The translations under genes and the position numbers were made by a program. This document shows positions 26,162-34,535 of a stretch of DNA of 64,000 bases, one piece after another; the stretch's first letter is position 1, and each line of letters starts with the position of its first letter. Below the pieces are notes generated by a model. The model saw only the letters and a program-made list of their open reading frames with translations, was not told the origin of the DNA and searched no databases. Source of the DNA: Ciceribacter thiooxidans (GTDB lineage Bacteria; Pseudomonadota; Alphaproteobacteria; Rhizobiales; Rhizobiaceae); assembly GCF_014126615.1 (NCBI RefSeq), contig NZ_CP059897.1, forward strand, positions 806,001-870,000. The letters are read 5' to 3'.

Positions 26162-26395
26162 CAGGGATGCAGGCCCTTCTTCTCAGGGCGCAAGGTCCCA
26201 GTTCATGCGCGTCATCGATTACGGACCTGCCGCCTCCGGCCGACGCCATAGTACTTTGGGGTTATGTTCGATCCAGCGTCGCTCGTTCATCCTCTCCGAA
26301 ATCAAGAGATGTGGGTGGAGGCCTGCGGTACAGCGGTTGGATTTGCCTTTCGCGGGTGCCGAGAAGATCAACAACAACTCCCTGGGAGGTGGAAC
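26162..26395. other. Intergenic region between traA and the permease gene
   Basis: About 230 bases marking the right edge of the transfer block. No gene recognised; the permease promoter must lie here. Confidence 0.35.
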
Positions 26396-27727
26396 ATGAA
26401 TGACGCGATTAAACTAGACCGCGCACTGGGACTGTGGTCCGTCGTGCTCTTCGGTCTTGCCTATATGACGCCGATGATTGTCTTCGGCACGTTCGGAGCC
26501 CTTGCGGCCGCGAGCGAGGGCACAACGGCGATGGCCTATCTGGTTGCTGCCGCAGCCATTCTTCTGGCGGCTATCAGCTATGGCGTGATGGCGCGCGTCT
26601 ATCCCGTCGCCGGATCCGCCTACACCTACGCACGCAAGTCCATCAGCCCGAGCGTCGGCTTCCTCGTCGGATGGGCGGTGTTGCTCGACTACTTCTTTCT
26701 GCCAATGGTCATCTGGCTGATCGGTGCGGCCTACCTGACTTCAGCCTTCCCCTCTGTCCCCGCCTATGTCTGGATTGTCGGCTTCATCATACTGACTACG
26801 ATCGTCAACCTTGTCGGCATCGCCTTTGCAAACCGCGTAAATCTCGTTCTCATGCTGGTGCAGCTTGCGGTGCTCGTCGCTTTCGTGGTCCTTGCGGGGC
26901 GCTATGTAATCGCGAGCAATGGCCCCGGTGGCCTCGTCTCGGCAACACCGTTCTTCAAGGCAGGCGTTCCCTTCTCGGCGTCGATTGCGGGCGCTGCAAT
27001 TGCCGCGTACTCCTTCCTCGGTTTTGACGCGGTCTCAACCCTGACCGAAGAGACCAAGGACGCGAAGCGTACCATGCCGCGAGCGATCCTCATCACGGCG
27101 CTTGGTGGCGGCCTGATCTTCGTCACCGCGGCCTATTTTACCCAGCTTGCACATCCCGGCATGGATTTCGTTTCGATCGACGCCGCAGCGAGCGAAATCG
27201 CCCGGACGATCGGTGGCGACCTCTTCGTGACCATCTTTCTCGCAACGCTGGTTGTTGCGCAGTTCACCTCCGGGCTCGCCGCTCAGGCGGCCGTCGGTCG
27301 CCTGCTCTTTGCCATGGGACGCGACGGTGTCCTGCCGGGCTCGCTGTTCGGGCGCTTGCACAGAAAGTGGCACACGCCGGTCGTGAACCTCGTCCTTGTC
27401 GGCGTGGTCGGCTTGCTGGCGCTGACCATGGATGTCACCACCTCCACCTCCTTCATCAATTTCGGCGCATTCCTTGCCTTCACGGCCGTCAATGTCTCGG
27501 TCATCGCGCTGTCCATGAAGGGTAATGTACAGGTGAAGCCGCTTGGCGCCTTGATCGGCCTTGTCATCCCGGCGGTGGCTTCGGTCTGCGACCTCTTCCT
27601 GCTCTGGAACCTCGACGGGCACGCAAAGCTCCTGGGACTGGCCTGGTTGATGATTGGCCTCGGCTATCTGATCTATCTCACCCGATTCTTCCAGGCAGCC
27701 CCTCCCGAGATGAGCTTTGCGGAGTGA
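26396..27727 (+). CDS. APC-family amino-acid/polyamine permease (PuuP-like)
   Basis: A 443-residue transporter of the amino acid-polyamine-organocation family with about 12 membrane helices. Family signs: ALGLWSVVLFGLAYMTPMIV at the N-terminus and SFLGFDAVSTLTEETKDAKR in the middle, closest in character to putrescine importers. Start at 26396 follows GGAGG. Downstream lie a LuxR regulator (convergent) and an amidase, so it may bring in an amine or amide used by the latter. Substrate is not determined by sequence. Confidence 0.85.
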   Translation: MNDAIKLDRALGLWSVVLFGLAYMTPMIVFGTFGALAAASEGTTAMAYLVAAAAILLAAISYGVMARVYPVAGSAYTYARKSISPSVGFLVGWAVLLDYFFLPMVIWLIGAAYLTSAFPSVPAYVWIVGFIILTTIVNLVGIAFANRVNLVLMLVQLAVLVAFVVLAGRYVIASNGPGGLVSATPFFKAGVPFSASIAGAAIAAYSFLGFDAVSTLTEETKDAKRTMPRAILITALGGGLIFVTAAYFTQLAHPGMDFVSIDAAASEIARTIGGDLFVTIFLATLVVAQFTSGLAAQAAVGRLLFAMGRDGVLPGSLFGRLHRKWHTPVVNLVLVGVVGLLALTMDVTTSTSFINFGAFLAFTAVNVSVIALSMKGNVQVKPLGALIGLVIPAVASVCDLFLLWNLDGHAKLLGLAWLMIGLGYLIYLTRFFQAAPPEMSFAE

Positions 27728-27765
27728 TCGACCCAGTGCGGCGGCCCGGCCATCAAATGGCCGGG

Positions 27766-28548
27766 CTATGCCAGGAAGAGGCGAAAGAGCTCGCCCTGGC
27801 TGGAGATGTTGAGTTTCGAATATATCTGCCGACGGTGCACCTTGACGGTGTTGGGCGAGAGACCAAGGACGGCGGCAAGCGAGAGGTTGGAATGTCCTTT
27901 CAGAATCAGCGTCACGATCTCGAGTTCGCGTCTGGTGAGCCGCGGATGTTCAATCCTCGACACAGGGGTTGCATTCCTGATCTCCAGCAAGAGGGCGGGA
28001 GCATCGCGCCAATGACGACTTCCCAGGGTACAGACCAGAGGTGCAGCCGATCGCAAGCACTGAAGGTCTTCTTCGGAAAACGGAGCCGCACGGCCTGTTC
28101 GCGACAAGGACAGAACCGCGGTATAGCCGTGGTTCAATCGCAGGACGAAACCGATCTCATCGACGATTGCGGTTGTTGCGTAGTGAAGACGAAAATACTC
28201 GGTGCGGGAAAAATCGTCGGGTGCGAGCTCGCGCATCACGATCATCCGCTCGCTGCTGTCGGTACGGATGGCGTCGTAAAAAGGATCGAGCACAAAGGCG
28301 CCGGCCAGATAGCGGTCGACGATCAGCGTCCGCTCGGCAACGATCTTGTCATTATAGAGATCAAATGCCCGACCGTCCGATGAGTAGATGAAACCGTTCA
28401 TCATCTGAAATGGCGAGAGCAGTCTAAGAGAAGCGCCCAGCGCATCCGGAAAACCACGCGAGCCGAGGCAGTCGATCGCCTCCGCAACAAGCGTGTTCCA
28501 AGCCTTGAATGTCGGTAAAGAAGCAAGTGGACCGAGCGCCGAACTCAC
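27766..28548 (-). CDS. LuxR-family transcriptional regulator without known sensor domain
   Basis: A 260-residue protein with a C-terminal GerE/LuxR HTH (about residues 195-258): HPRLTRRELEIVTLILKGHS, then LSPNTVKVHRRQIYSKLNIS. The N-terminal 190 residues are a GAF-like region I cannot name. Start codon is GTG, with GGGGA upstream. It diverges from the amidase gene and converges on the permease gene; it probably controls one or both. No LuxI partner is adjacent. Confidence 0.85.
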   Translation of the reverse strand: MSSALGPLASLPTFKAWNTLVAEAIDCLGSRGFPDALGASLRLLSPFQMMNGFIYSSDGRAFDLYNDKIVAERTLIVDRYLAGAFVLDPFYDAIRTDSSERMIVMRELAPDDFSRTEYFRLHYATTAIVDEIGFVLRLNHGYTAVLSLSRTGRAAPFSEEDLQCLRSAAPLVCTLGSRHWRDAPALLLEIRNATPVSRIEHPRLTRRELEIVTLILKGHSNLSLAAVLGLSPNTVKVHRRQIYSKLNISSQGELFRLFLA

Positions 28549-28635
28549 GATTTTTCCCCGATGATTGAATCCGGCAGAAACGTACCCGGCTTCAAGAAGC
28601 TCTTCCGATCAAAGTACAACTATTGGACCGTCAGC

Positions 28636-30108
28636 ATGCGCACCATACAAACCACGACCTCCACTGTCGAACATCCGCTGGATCTTCCTGCCTGCGAGAT
28701 CGCACGCGGCATCCGCGAGCAGCGTTTCAGTGCCGAGAGCGTGGTTGCGGAGTCGATCCGGCGCGCAAAGGCTGTCAGTACCGTGCTGAATCCGTTTGTC
28801 GTCATCCGGGAAGAAGGAGCATTGGAGACTGCGCGGGCGGCCGACCGGGCAGTCGAGCGTGGCGAGCCTCTCGGGACTCTGCACGGTGTACCGTTCGCGG
28901 CAAAGGATTTGACCCCGACGGCAGGCGATCTGACGACGTTCGGCTCCTGGACCAAGGGCAACTGGGTGCCGGAGGAGACGGCGCTCGTCGTTCGCCGGCT
29001 GCAGGAGGCTGGCGGCATCTTGATCGCAAAGACGACGACGCCCGAATTTGCCTATTCAAGCTTCACGCAGAGCCCGCGGTGGGGCGTCACGCGCAACCCC
29101 TGGGATCCCGAGCGTACGTCAGGTGGCTCCTCAGGTGGCTCGGCCGTTGCGGTCGCGACGGGCGTGGTTCCTTTTGCCGAGGGATCTGACATGGGCGGGT
29201 CGGTGCGCATCCCGGCAGCGCTCAGTGGCACGGTCGGCCTCAAGCCCAGCATCGGGCGTATTCCGATGACCATTCTGCCGAGTGTCTTCGACAATATCTC
29301 CCATTTCGGTCCGCTCGCCCGCACGGTTTCAGACGCCGTCTCGTTCATGGAAGCAACCTGCGGGCCGAGCGACGAGGATATCTCGTCTTTGCCGATCGGC
29401 TTCGCTTCGCGTCAAGCCAGAGCCGGTTGTCTCGAGGGCAAACGTTTTGCGCTCTCAGTCGACCTCGGCTACTACGCGGTCGAGCCCGAGGTCGAGCGCT
29501 TGGTCGGCGATGCCGCAGAAGAACTGCGTCGTGCAGGCGCGACGGTAGAGGTCGTCTCTATGCAGTGGAGCCGTACCGTCAATGACGGATGGTTTGACCT
29601 CTGGTGCGTCTTCATGTCGGCCTTCTTCGGCGAGGCGACCAAAGACCGACGACCGCAAATGGATCCTGCCGTCGTGGCAATGATCGAGCGGGGAGTGTCG
29701 ATGAATGCCACCAGCTACAAACGTATTGAACTGTTGCGCACAGAGATGTGGCAGGACATGGCCAGTCTGTTCAGGACCTTCGATGCATTTCTGTGTCCGA
29801 CCTGCGCCGTCACCGCACCACGGGTCGGGGAAAACGATGACGATTACGTCGCAACCGGCCCGGACGATCGCTTCGTCGGCCTGGACATGACCTGCCCGTT
29901 CAACATGCTCCCACAGCTGCCGGCCCTTTCCCTTCCCGTAGGTCTTGCGGCCAAAGGTCTGCCTGTCGGACTGCAAATCGTCGGACGACGCTTCGCTGAC
30001 GAAGATATTCTTTCGATTGCCGCAGCTCTTGAGGCGCGGCTCGCGTCTTCCGGAAGGCCTCGATCCCGGACTGCGACCTACGCAATGGCAAGGAGCTTTC
30101 AAGGTTAG
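28636..30108 (+). CDS. Amidase (amidase-signature family)
   Basis: A 490-residue amidase-signature enzyme. The Ser-cisSer-Lys triad is visible: lysine in GVPFAAKDLTPTAG, cis-serine in RTSGGSSGGSAVAVATG, nucleophile serine in GSDMGGSVRIPAALSG. It would hydrolyse an amide to acid and ammonia; substrate unknown. I chose ATG 28636, where family similarity begins. An in-frame ATG at 28561 would leave only 12 bases to the divergent LuxR start, too little for two promoters. Followed by a strong terminator at 30188. Confidence 0.88.
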   Translation: MRTIQTTTSTVEHPLDLPACEIARGIREQRFSAESVVAESIRRAKAVSTVLNPFVVIREEGALETARAADRAVERGEPLGTLHGVPFAAKDLTPTAGDLTTFGSWTKGNWVPEETALVVRRLQEAGGILIAKTTTPEFAYSSFTQSPRWGVTRNPWDPERTSGGSSGGSAVAVATGVVPFAEGSDMGGSVRIPAALSGTVGLKPSIGRIPMTILPSVFDNISHFGPLARTVSDAVSFMEATCGPSDEDISSLPIGFASRQARAGCLEGKRFALSVDLGYYAVEPEVERLVGDAAEELRRAGATVEVVSMQWSRTVNDGWFDLWCVFMSAFFGEATKDRRPQMDPAVVAMIERGVSMNATSYKRIELLRTEMWQDMASLFRTFDAFLCPTCAVTAPRVGENDDDYVATGPDDRFVGLDMTCPFNMLPQLPALSLPVGLAAKGLPVGLQIVGRRFADEDILSIAAALEARLASSGRPRSRTATYAMARSFQG

Positions 30109-30187
30109 CGCGGTCGCCCTTCTTTCTACAGAGGAATGCGTCGTTGGCGGCCGAGACTTCTCGGTGTGGAGGGCCGATTTCCAGTTT

Positions 30188-30217
30188 GCGTTTGCCGGGA
30201 GGGTTTCCGGCAAACGC
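30188..30217. terminator. Terminator between convergent amidase and cupredoxin genes
   Basis: Perfect 11-base stem GCGTTTGCCGG (30188-30198) / CCGGCAAACGC (30207-30217) with an 8-base loop, followed on the plus strand by ATTTTCC. It ends the amidase transcript and lies seven bases beyond the cupredoxin stop, so it may serve both. Confidence 0.75.
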
Positions 30218-30224
30218 ATTTTCC

Positions 30225-30557
30225 TCAGGCGATGACCTTTATCCGCCCCTTCATGTTCGGGTGCCATCGGCAGAAATAGTCCACGGTGTCACCAGGAGCT
30301 ACCACGTGTGTCGCCGATTTTCCGGGCGGGATCGGAACCTCCCAGCCGCCCTTGACCGTCGCGGTGTGCGCAAAGGGATCCCGGTTGGTCCATTCGATGG
30401 TTTCGCCGACCCTCACGTCGATTTCAGCCGGGGTAAAAGCGAGCTTCTCGACGGTGACATGCACAGTGCCATTGTGCGCTTTGGCCACCGCTCGGACGGC
30501 CAACAGCATCGATCCGGCAAGCAGAAGGCTCCTGCGACGGATGAGGGTTGTCGTCAT
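30225..30557 (-). CDS. Cupredoxin (periplasmic copper protein)
   Basis: A 110-residue plastocyanin/amicyanin-like protein. Copper ligands are seen: histidine in DPFAHTATVKG and Cys-His-Met in YFCRWHPNMKGRI. The N-terminus RRRSLLLAGSMLLAVRAVAKA looks like a twin-arginine or Sec signal with an AKA-H cleavage site. It probably shuttles electrons in the periplasm. Its start overlaps the DUF4142 stop (ATGA), so the two are one operon behind an ECF-type promoter. A link to the cbb3 oxidase at 33-37 kb is possible but inferred. Confidence 0.9.
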   Translation of the reverse strand: MTTTLIRRRSLLLAGSMLLAVRAVAKAHNGTVHVTVEKLAFTPAEIDVRVGETIEWTNRDPFAHTATVKGGWEVPIPPGKSATHVVAPGDTVDYFCRWHPNMKGRIKVIA

Positions 30558-31075
30558 TTCAGTCCTTCCGCAACCTGCTCGGCATGCTGCTCGTGGCCCT
30601 GGAAGAGCTTGAGGCCGGTTTCGAGCAGGGCTTTCAACTCGGTGTTCTGTGCCGAGGGGATCAGCACCGTCTCAAGAGCGCCGTTGACCTGCTTATGATA
30701 GGCGACCTCGTTCTCGATATAGGCCTTGTCGAAGGCCGCGCCGTCGAGCTTGGCGAGTTCTTCACGTTTGTCTTCGGCGGCCTTGGCGAGCGCCTGGCTG
30801 GTGGCATTGTCTTCCGGCGTCACGTTCAGCTTCTTGACGAGTGCAAGTGCCATGTCATTCACCGCCTCGTGGTCCTTCTGCATGGACTCTGCAAAGGCTT
30901 TGACTTCCGCATTGGTCGTCTTGGAAAGGGCGAGCTTGGCAGCTTCGACGTCGATCACGCCGGCGCTGTAGGCGATATGAGCAATCTGGGGATCACTCGG
31001 CGCGTCGGCGGCCAGGACGAGCGGGGCGGTGAGCATGAGGAAAGCGGCACCTGCCGCGGCGATAAGCGTTTTCAT
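30554..31075 (-). CDS. DUF4142 secreted helical protein
   Basis: A 173-residue protein with a Sec signal (MKTLIAAAGAAFLMLTAPLV, cleavage after LAA) and a DUF4142 ferritin-like four-helix domain: DPQIAHIAYSAGVIDVEAAK, then FAESMQKDHEAVNDMAL. Members are periplasmic and often ECF-sigma controlled. AGGAGA precedes the ATG. A promoter motif almost identical to that of the ECF sigma gene lies at 31127-31158. Function unknown. Confidence 0.88.
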   Translation of the reverse strand: MKTLIAAAGAAFLMLTAPLVLAADAPSDPQIAHIAYSAGVIDVEAAKLALSKTTNAEVKAFAESMQKDHEAVNDMALALVKKLNVTPEDNATSQALAKAAEDKREELAKLDGAAFDKAYIENEVAYHKQVNGALETVLIPSAQNTELKALLETGLKLFQGHEQHAEQVAEGLK

Positions 31076-31126
31076 GGGAGTCTCCTTGGCGCCGGCACCT
31101 TGCGGGCGCTGTTTTCGGTTGGCACT

Positions 31127-31158
31127 GCATTTGATGCCGGCCAGCCGTGGAGGTTCCC
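31127..31158 (-). promoter_or_regulatory. ECF-type promoter of the DUF4142-cupredoxin operon
   Basis: Minus strand: GGGAACCT (31158-31151), twelve bases, GGCATC, one base, AATGC (to 31127). The same sequence pattern and spacing recurs at 31872-31903 in front of the sigma gene. GGAAC -35 elements are typical of ECF sigma factors. Confidence 0.75.
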
Positions 31159-31159
31159 G

Positions 31160-31849
31160 CTATTTCGACAGACCCAGCCTTGCGATGACGGTTTCCGTCA
31201 GCCGGTCGCAGCGTGTTCCCGCAAAGGGGAAGGCGTCGGTCACGACGGGACCAATCCGCTCCTCCAGACGGATCCTGATCAGCCTGCGAGCGCGATGGAG
31301 CCGCGATTTGACGGTGGCGATCGGGATGTCCAGCAGGGACGCGGTTTCCTCGACGCTCAGACCCTCGATGACCCGCGCGACGAAGACGAGGCGGAAGGTT
31401 TCGGGAAGGGCGTCGGTCGCCTCCTCAACCAGAATGAGAAGTTGTCGCTGCGCCATGATGCGCTCCGGATCGGCTGTCGGGACGGAGCCCGGGAAGGGAA
31501 CGATGTCTGCCTCCGCTGATGTTTGCGCGGGTGTCGTGCGCTTCAGGCGCTTCTGCGCGCGCAGCCGCGCCAGCGCGGCATTGAGGGCGATCCGGGAGAG
31601 CCATGTCGAAAGGGAAGCTTCCCCTGCAAAACGGCTGAGATTGGAGAACGCGCTCAGATAGGCCTCCTGCAGCGCCTCTTCCGCGTCCGCATTATTGCGG
31701 ATGACGGCTCGTACCAGCCGGTAAAGGCGTTGGTTGTGCGTGCGAATGATCTCTCTGACGGCCTGCACGTCGCCTGAAATGGCTCGCCGCACGAGGTCGG
31801 CTTCGGCCTCGGCGCCGGTGGGAAGCATGGGCATCTGCAAGGATGACAT
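31160..31849 (-). CDS. ECF-family RNA polymerase sigma factor
   Basis: A 229-residue sigma-70 family protein with region 2 (LYRLVRAVIRNNADAEEALQ, then EAYLSAFSNLSRFAGEA) and region 4 (VIEGLSVEETASLLDIPIAT, VKSRLHRARRLIRIRLEE). Start at 31849 follows GGAGAA at good spacing; a longer in-frame reading has a weaker site. No anti-sigma gene follows; the next gene down is the DUF4142-cupredoxin operon, which has a matching promoter. It probably activates itself and that operon. The signal is unknown. Confidence 0.9.
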   Translation of the reverse strand: MSSLQMPMLPTGAEAEADLVRRAISGDVQAVREIIRTHNQRLYRLVRAVIRNNADAEEALQEAYLSAFSNLSRFAGEASLSTWLSRIALNAALARLRAQKRLKRTTPAQTSAEADIVPFPGSVPTADPERIMAQRQLLILVEEATDALPETFRLVFVARVIEGLSVEETASLLDIPIATVKSRLHRARRLIRIRLEERIGPVVTDAFPFAGTRCDRLTETVIARLGLSK

Positions 31850-31871
31850 GGGTCTATTCTCCGTTCGTCCG

Positions 31872-31903
31872 GCATTGGATGCCGACGGTGACGAAAGGTT
31901 CCC
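31872..31903 (-). promoter_or_regulatory. ECF-type autoregulatory promoter of the sigma gene
   Basis: Minus strand: GGGAACCT (31903-31896), twelve bases, GGCATC, one base, AATGC (to 31872), 22 bases upstream of the sigma start codon. It matches the motif at 31127-31158 at 21 of the 22 positions outside the variable spacers when the flanking GC is included. Confidence 0.75.
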
Positions 31904-32011
31904 GCCCTTGCGCGCCTTTCTCGAAGGCACATCGAAAAACGAACGAGATGTTTCGTCGGGAACGAACGCCCGGGGCCCTTTGGTCCTTCGAGGCTCGCGA
32001 CCGCCACGATG

Positions 32012-32479
32012 TCACGACAGCGCGTCACGCGAAATCGGAACGATCCGCATGGAATCCTCACCGCGATGAAAGGCAATTGCAAGACGAAAGGAGTGGGCGA
32101 TGCGAAGCGCCCGATCAAGAAACAGATTTGCCACCTCAGGTGGGCAGAGCTGGTCGACCGTGTCTCGAAACAGCGACAGCCATCGACGGAAGTGCTCCTC
32201 CGCCAATTCGGGGATGGCAAGATGCGGCGGCAGCGGGCGGCCCTCATACCTGTCGGTGCGAAGAAGTGTGGCGGACCAGAAGGCGCACATCTTGTCGAGG
32301 TGCGCTGGCCAGTCTTGCGGTGGGATGGCTCCGTCGAAGATCGGTGCCAGCAGTTCATCCTTGCGGATCCTGTCGTAAAAGCCGTGGACAACGGAATGGA
32401 TCATCGCTTCGTCAAGCACGGCTGGGAGCGGCTTCCCGTCAATGACGATCGTTCGTTCAGGAGTGGGGCGACCTCTCAT
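32012..32479 (-). CDS. Group III truncated hemoglobin
   Basis: A 155-residue group III truncated hemoglobin. Family marks: IHSVVHGFYDRIRKDELLAP, then DKMCAFWSATLLRTDRYEGR, and the proximal histidine region PPHLAIPELAEEHFRRWLSL. Such proteins bind oxygen or nitric oxide; NO detoxification is a common proposal. It is the last gene of the run with the cbb3 oxidase and an NsrR-like regulator, which favours an NO or low-oxygen role. The start overlaps the DUF2189 stop (ATGA). Confidence 0.9.
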   Translation of the reverse strand: MRGRPTPERTIVIDGKPLPAVLDEAMIHSVVHGFYDRIRKDELLAPIFDGAIPPQDWPAHLDKMCAFWSATLLRTDRYEGRPLPPHLAIPELAEEHFRRWLSLFRDTVDQLCPPEVANLFLDRALRIAHSFRLAIAFHRGEDSMRIVPISRDALS

Positions 32480-33261
32480 CGAATTGCCTTGTAGCTGTGC
32501 CACGTGCCATGGCCGAGCAGCGGAAAGATGATGATGAGCCCCAGAAGTCCCGTCACGATGCCAATGGCGCTCAATGCCAGCACGATTGCGCCCCAGACGA
32601 GCATGACGGGCAGATTGCGGAAGACGAGTGAGATGCTCGTGCCCATCGCCGTGAAAGCGTCCGTCCGTTCGGCCAGTAGCATCGGGATGGCGAATGTGCT
32701 GATGGCGAAGGAGAAGGCGGCGAAAAGCCCGCCGACCACAGTGCCGACGAAGATCATCCCCAGACCTTCGGTCGTACTGAAGAGCATTGTCACAATACGG
32801 TCCAGACCCGGGAAGGGGCGCAATCCCATGAAGAGGGCATAGATGATAACCGCTGCGCGCATCCAGACCAGCATCAGCAGGCAGAGGATCGCGCCCGTGT
32901 ACCAGACCTGTGCACCGGACGCAGCCTTTACCAGGACCATGCGTGCGAGGCTGGGGCGAACACCCTCTTCGATATCCCGGCTCTTGCGATAGAGACCGAT
33001 GGCGACCAGAGGGCCCACCACCATGAAGCCCGCGAGAGCCGGAAAGAGGATGTAATCGAGCTGAAAGCGAAAGAGGCACCAGACGATCGCAAGCGAGAGC
33101 AGGAAGACTGCAAAGCCGTAGAGGAGGCTCGGAAGAGGATTACGCCAGAGGTCGCGCCAACCTTCTGAAAGCCAGCCGAAGGCCGCCCCGGCGGGCAGGT
33201 GACGTCGCCGTTGCTCGGCGAGAGGTATGCTCGTGTGGGCGGTTTTTTGGGTCGTTCCCAT
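32476..33261 (-). CDS. DUF2189 polytopic membrane protein
   Basis: A 261-residue integral membrane protein of the DUF2189 family, with about six membrane helices and a basic N-terminus. Signature stretches are AFGWLSEGWRDLWRNPLPSL and FAISTFAIPMLLAERTDAFT. The family is often found beside cytochrome oxidase genes in proteobacteria; its function is unknown. It lies between the small membrane protein of the cco run and the hemoglobin, in the same direction with 15 bases to the gene upstream. Confidence 0.85.
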   Translation of the reverse strand: MGTTQKTAHTSIPLAEQRRRHLPAGAAFGWLSEGWRDLWRNPLPSLLYGFAVFLLSLAIVWCLFRFQLDYILFPALAGFMVVGPLVAIGLYRKSRDIEEGVRPSLARMVLVKAASGAQVWYTGAILCLLMLVWMRAAVIIYALFMGLRPFPGLDRIVTMLFSTTEGLGMIFVGTVVGGLFAAFSFAISTFAIPMLLAERTDAFTAMGTSISLVFRNLPVMLVWGAIVLALSAIGIVTGLLGLIIIFPLLGHGTWHSYKAIR

Positions 33262-33276
33262 TTGTTCTTGCTCCTC

Positions 33277-33486
33277 TCAGCAGGCTGACGCTGCGGCACG
33301 ATATGTGCCGTCGCTACCTTCCGCCTTCAGGTGATCCACGCATTCGGGCTGACTGCCAGTTGCGACGTGGACGAGATGGACATTTGCCCCGACAAAGACG
33401 AGTGCACCCATGCCGACAAGCAGCCATGAGACGATCCGCCAGTTGAGGCGCTCGGACAGCTCAGTCTTCTCCATGGCCTTGCTCAT
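33277..33486 (-). CDS. Small single-pass membrane protein downstream of ccoP
   Basis: A 69-residue protein with one strong membrane helix (VSWLLVGMGALVFVGANVHL) and a C-terminal periplasmic tail with cysteines (ECVDHL and the final AASAC). Its start overlaps the ccoP stop by four bases, so it is translated with the oxidase. No known family recognised with certainty. It may be an assembly or stability factor; that is inference from position. Confidence 0.75.
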   Translation of the reverse strand: MSKAMEKTELSERLNWRIVSWLLVGMGALVFVGANVHLVHVATGSQPECVDHLKAEGSDGTYRAAASAC

Positions 33487-34361
33487 TGGCGGTCTTCTCC
33501 GAGTGTGCCGACATAAAGCGCCAGCAGCTTCATATCGACCGGGGAAAGCCGATCTTCCCAGCTCGGCATCTGGCCTTGTCGCCCGGAATAGATCGTGGTG
33601 AAGACAGTTTGTGCATCGCTGCCGTAGATCCATGTTTTGTCGGTGAGATTCGGTGCGCCGATATCGGTGCTTCCGCCTGCGTCCTCGCCGTGACAGGCCG
33701 TGCAGTTCTCCGAAAAGATCTCCTTGCCGGTGTCGATCAGGGCCTTGTTGTCGTCACTCATCGGCAGGCCGGAGAGAGAGCGGACGTAAGCCGCGACGGC
33801 ACGGACCTGCTCACGCTCAAGCGTCCCGTCGCGACCGAAAGCCAGCATCTGCGAGCTCCGTGTGTCGGAATGTGCGGAGTTGATGCCGACGCGGATCGTA
33901 TCGAGGATGGTTTCCGGTTCGCCACCCCAAAGCCAGGCTTTGGCCGAAAGGTTCGGAAACCCAGGTCCACCGGTGCCTCGCGTTCCGTGACAAGCGGCGC
34001 AATTGTCGATGAAAAGCGTGCGACCTGTCTCGCGCACATGCTGCATCAGCTCGGGATTGGCCGCGATTTCACCAAGGCTTGCTTCGGCAATGCGGTCCGT
34101 CCATGCGGCCCGGAGAGCCGCGGCATCCTCGACCTGTTTGGTGACGACCTTGCGCTGGTCTATGCCGAGCAGGCCTTTCGTATAGGTCACCCCCAGAGGC
34201 CAGGCGGGCATCAGTATCCAGTAACCGATCGCAATAAGCGTGGTGGCGGCAAGGAAGAACAGGACGACACGTGGGATCGGCGTTTCGAGCTCCTCGATGC
34301 CGTTCCATTCGTGTCCCGTCGTGTATCGCCCCGTGGCGGAATCGTGTCTCTCTTTGGCCAT
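33483..34361 (-). CDS. ccoP: Cytochrome cbb3 oxidase subunit III, di-heme CcoP
   Basis: A 292-residue membrane-anchored di-heme cytochrome c. Two CxxCH sites are seen, CAACH near residue 120 and CTACH near residue 220. The N-terminus carries TTGHEWNGIEELETPIPR, the classic CcoP entry, then one membrane helix. It passes electrons to CcoO/CcoN. Located right after ccoQ with two bases between stop and start. Length normal. Confidence 0.95.
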   Translation of the reverse strand: MAKERHDSATGRYTTGHEWNGIEELETPIPRVVLFFLAATTLIAIGYWILMPAWPLGVTYTKGLLGIDQRKVVTKQVEDAAALRAAWTDRIAEASLGEIAANPELMQHVRETGRTLFIDNCAACHGTRGTGGPGFPNLSAKAWLWGGEPETILDTIRVGINSAHSDTRSSQMLAFGRDGTLEREQVRAVAAYVRSLSGLPMSDDNKALIDTGKEIFSENCTACHGEDAGGSTDIGAPNLTDKTWIYGSDAQTVFTTIYSGRQGQMPSWEDRLSPVDMKLLALYVGTLGEDRQ

Positions 34362-34363
34362 AC

Positions 34364-34534
34364 TCAGTCTCCCGGCCGATCGTCTTTGTCGAGGATGCTA
34401 TTCTTCGCGCGATCAAAGCGCTTCCGGTTACCGGGCCAGAGTGCGTAGATCAGAATGGCGAGCGCCATTGCGACGAGATAGAAGAGCCCCCAGCTTTTCG
34501 CAAAGGCGACGACGCTGTTGTGGTCCAGCTCCAC
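34364..34534 (-). CDS. ccoQ: Cytochrome cbb3 oxidase subunit IV, CcoQ
   Basis: A 56-residue protein starting at GTG 34534: MELDHNSVVAFAKSWGLFYL, then VAMALAILIYALWPGNRKRF. This is a typical CcoQ with one membrane helix and a basic YALWPGNRK turn. It sits between ccoO (stop one base upstream) and ccoP. CcoQ helps stabilise the oxidase complex. The GTG start and shortness make it easy to miss. Confidence 0.92.
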   Translation of the reverse strand: MELDHNSVVAFAKSWGLFYLVAMALAILIYALWPGNRKRFDRAKNSILDKDDRPGD

Positions 34535-34535
34535 G

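Noticed and set aside
29455..30267. A 270-codon minus-strand frame opposite the amidase
   Set aside because: The amidase triad is on the plus strand and a strong terminator lies inside the minus frame.
30548..31519. A 323-codon plus-strand frame across the DUF4142 and sigma genes
   Set aside because: Both minus-strand genes are well supported with ribosome sites and a signal peptide; the plus frame is a shadow.
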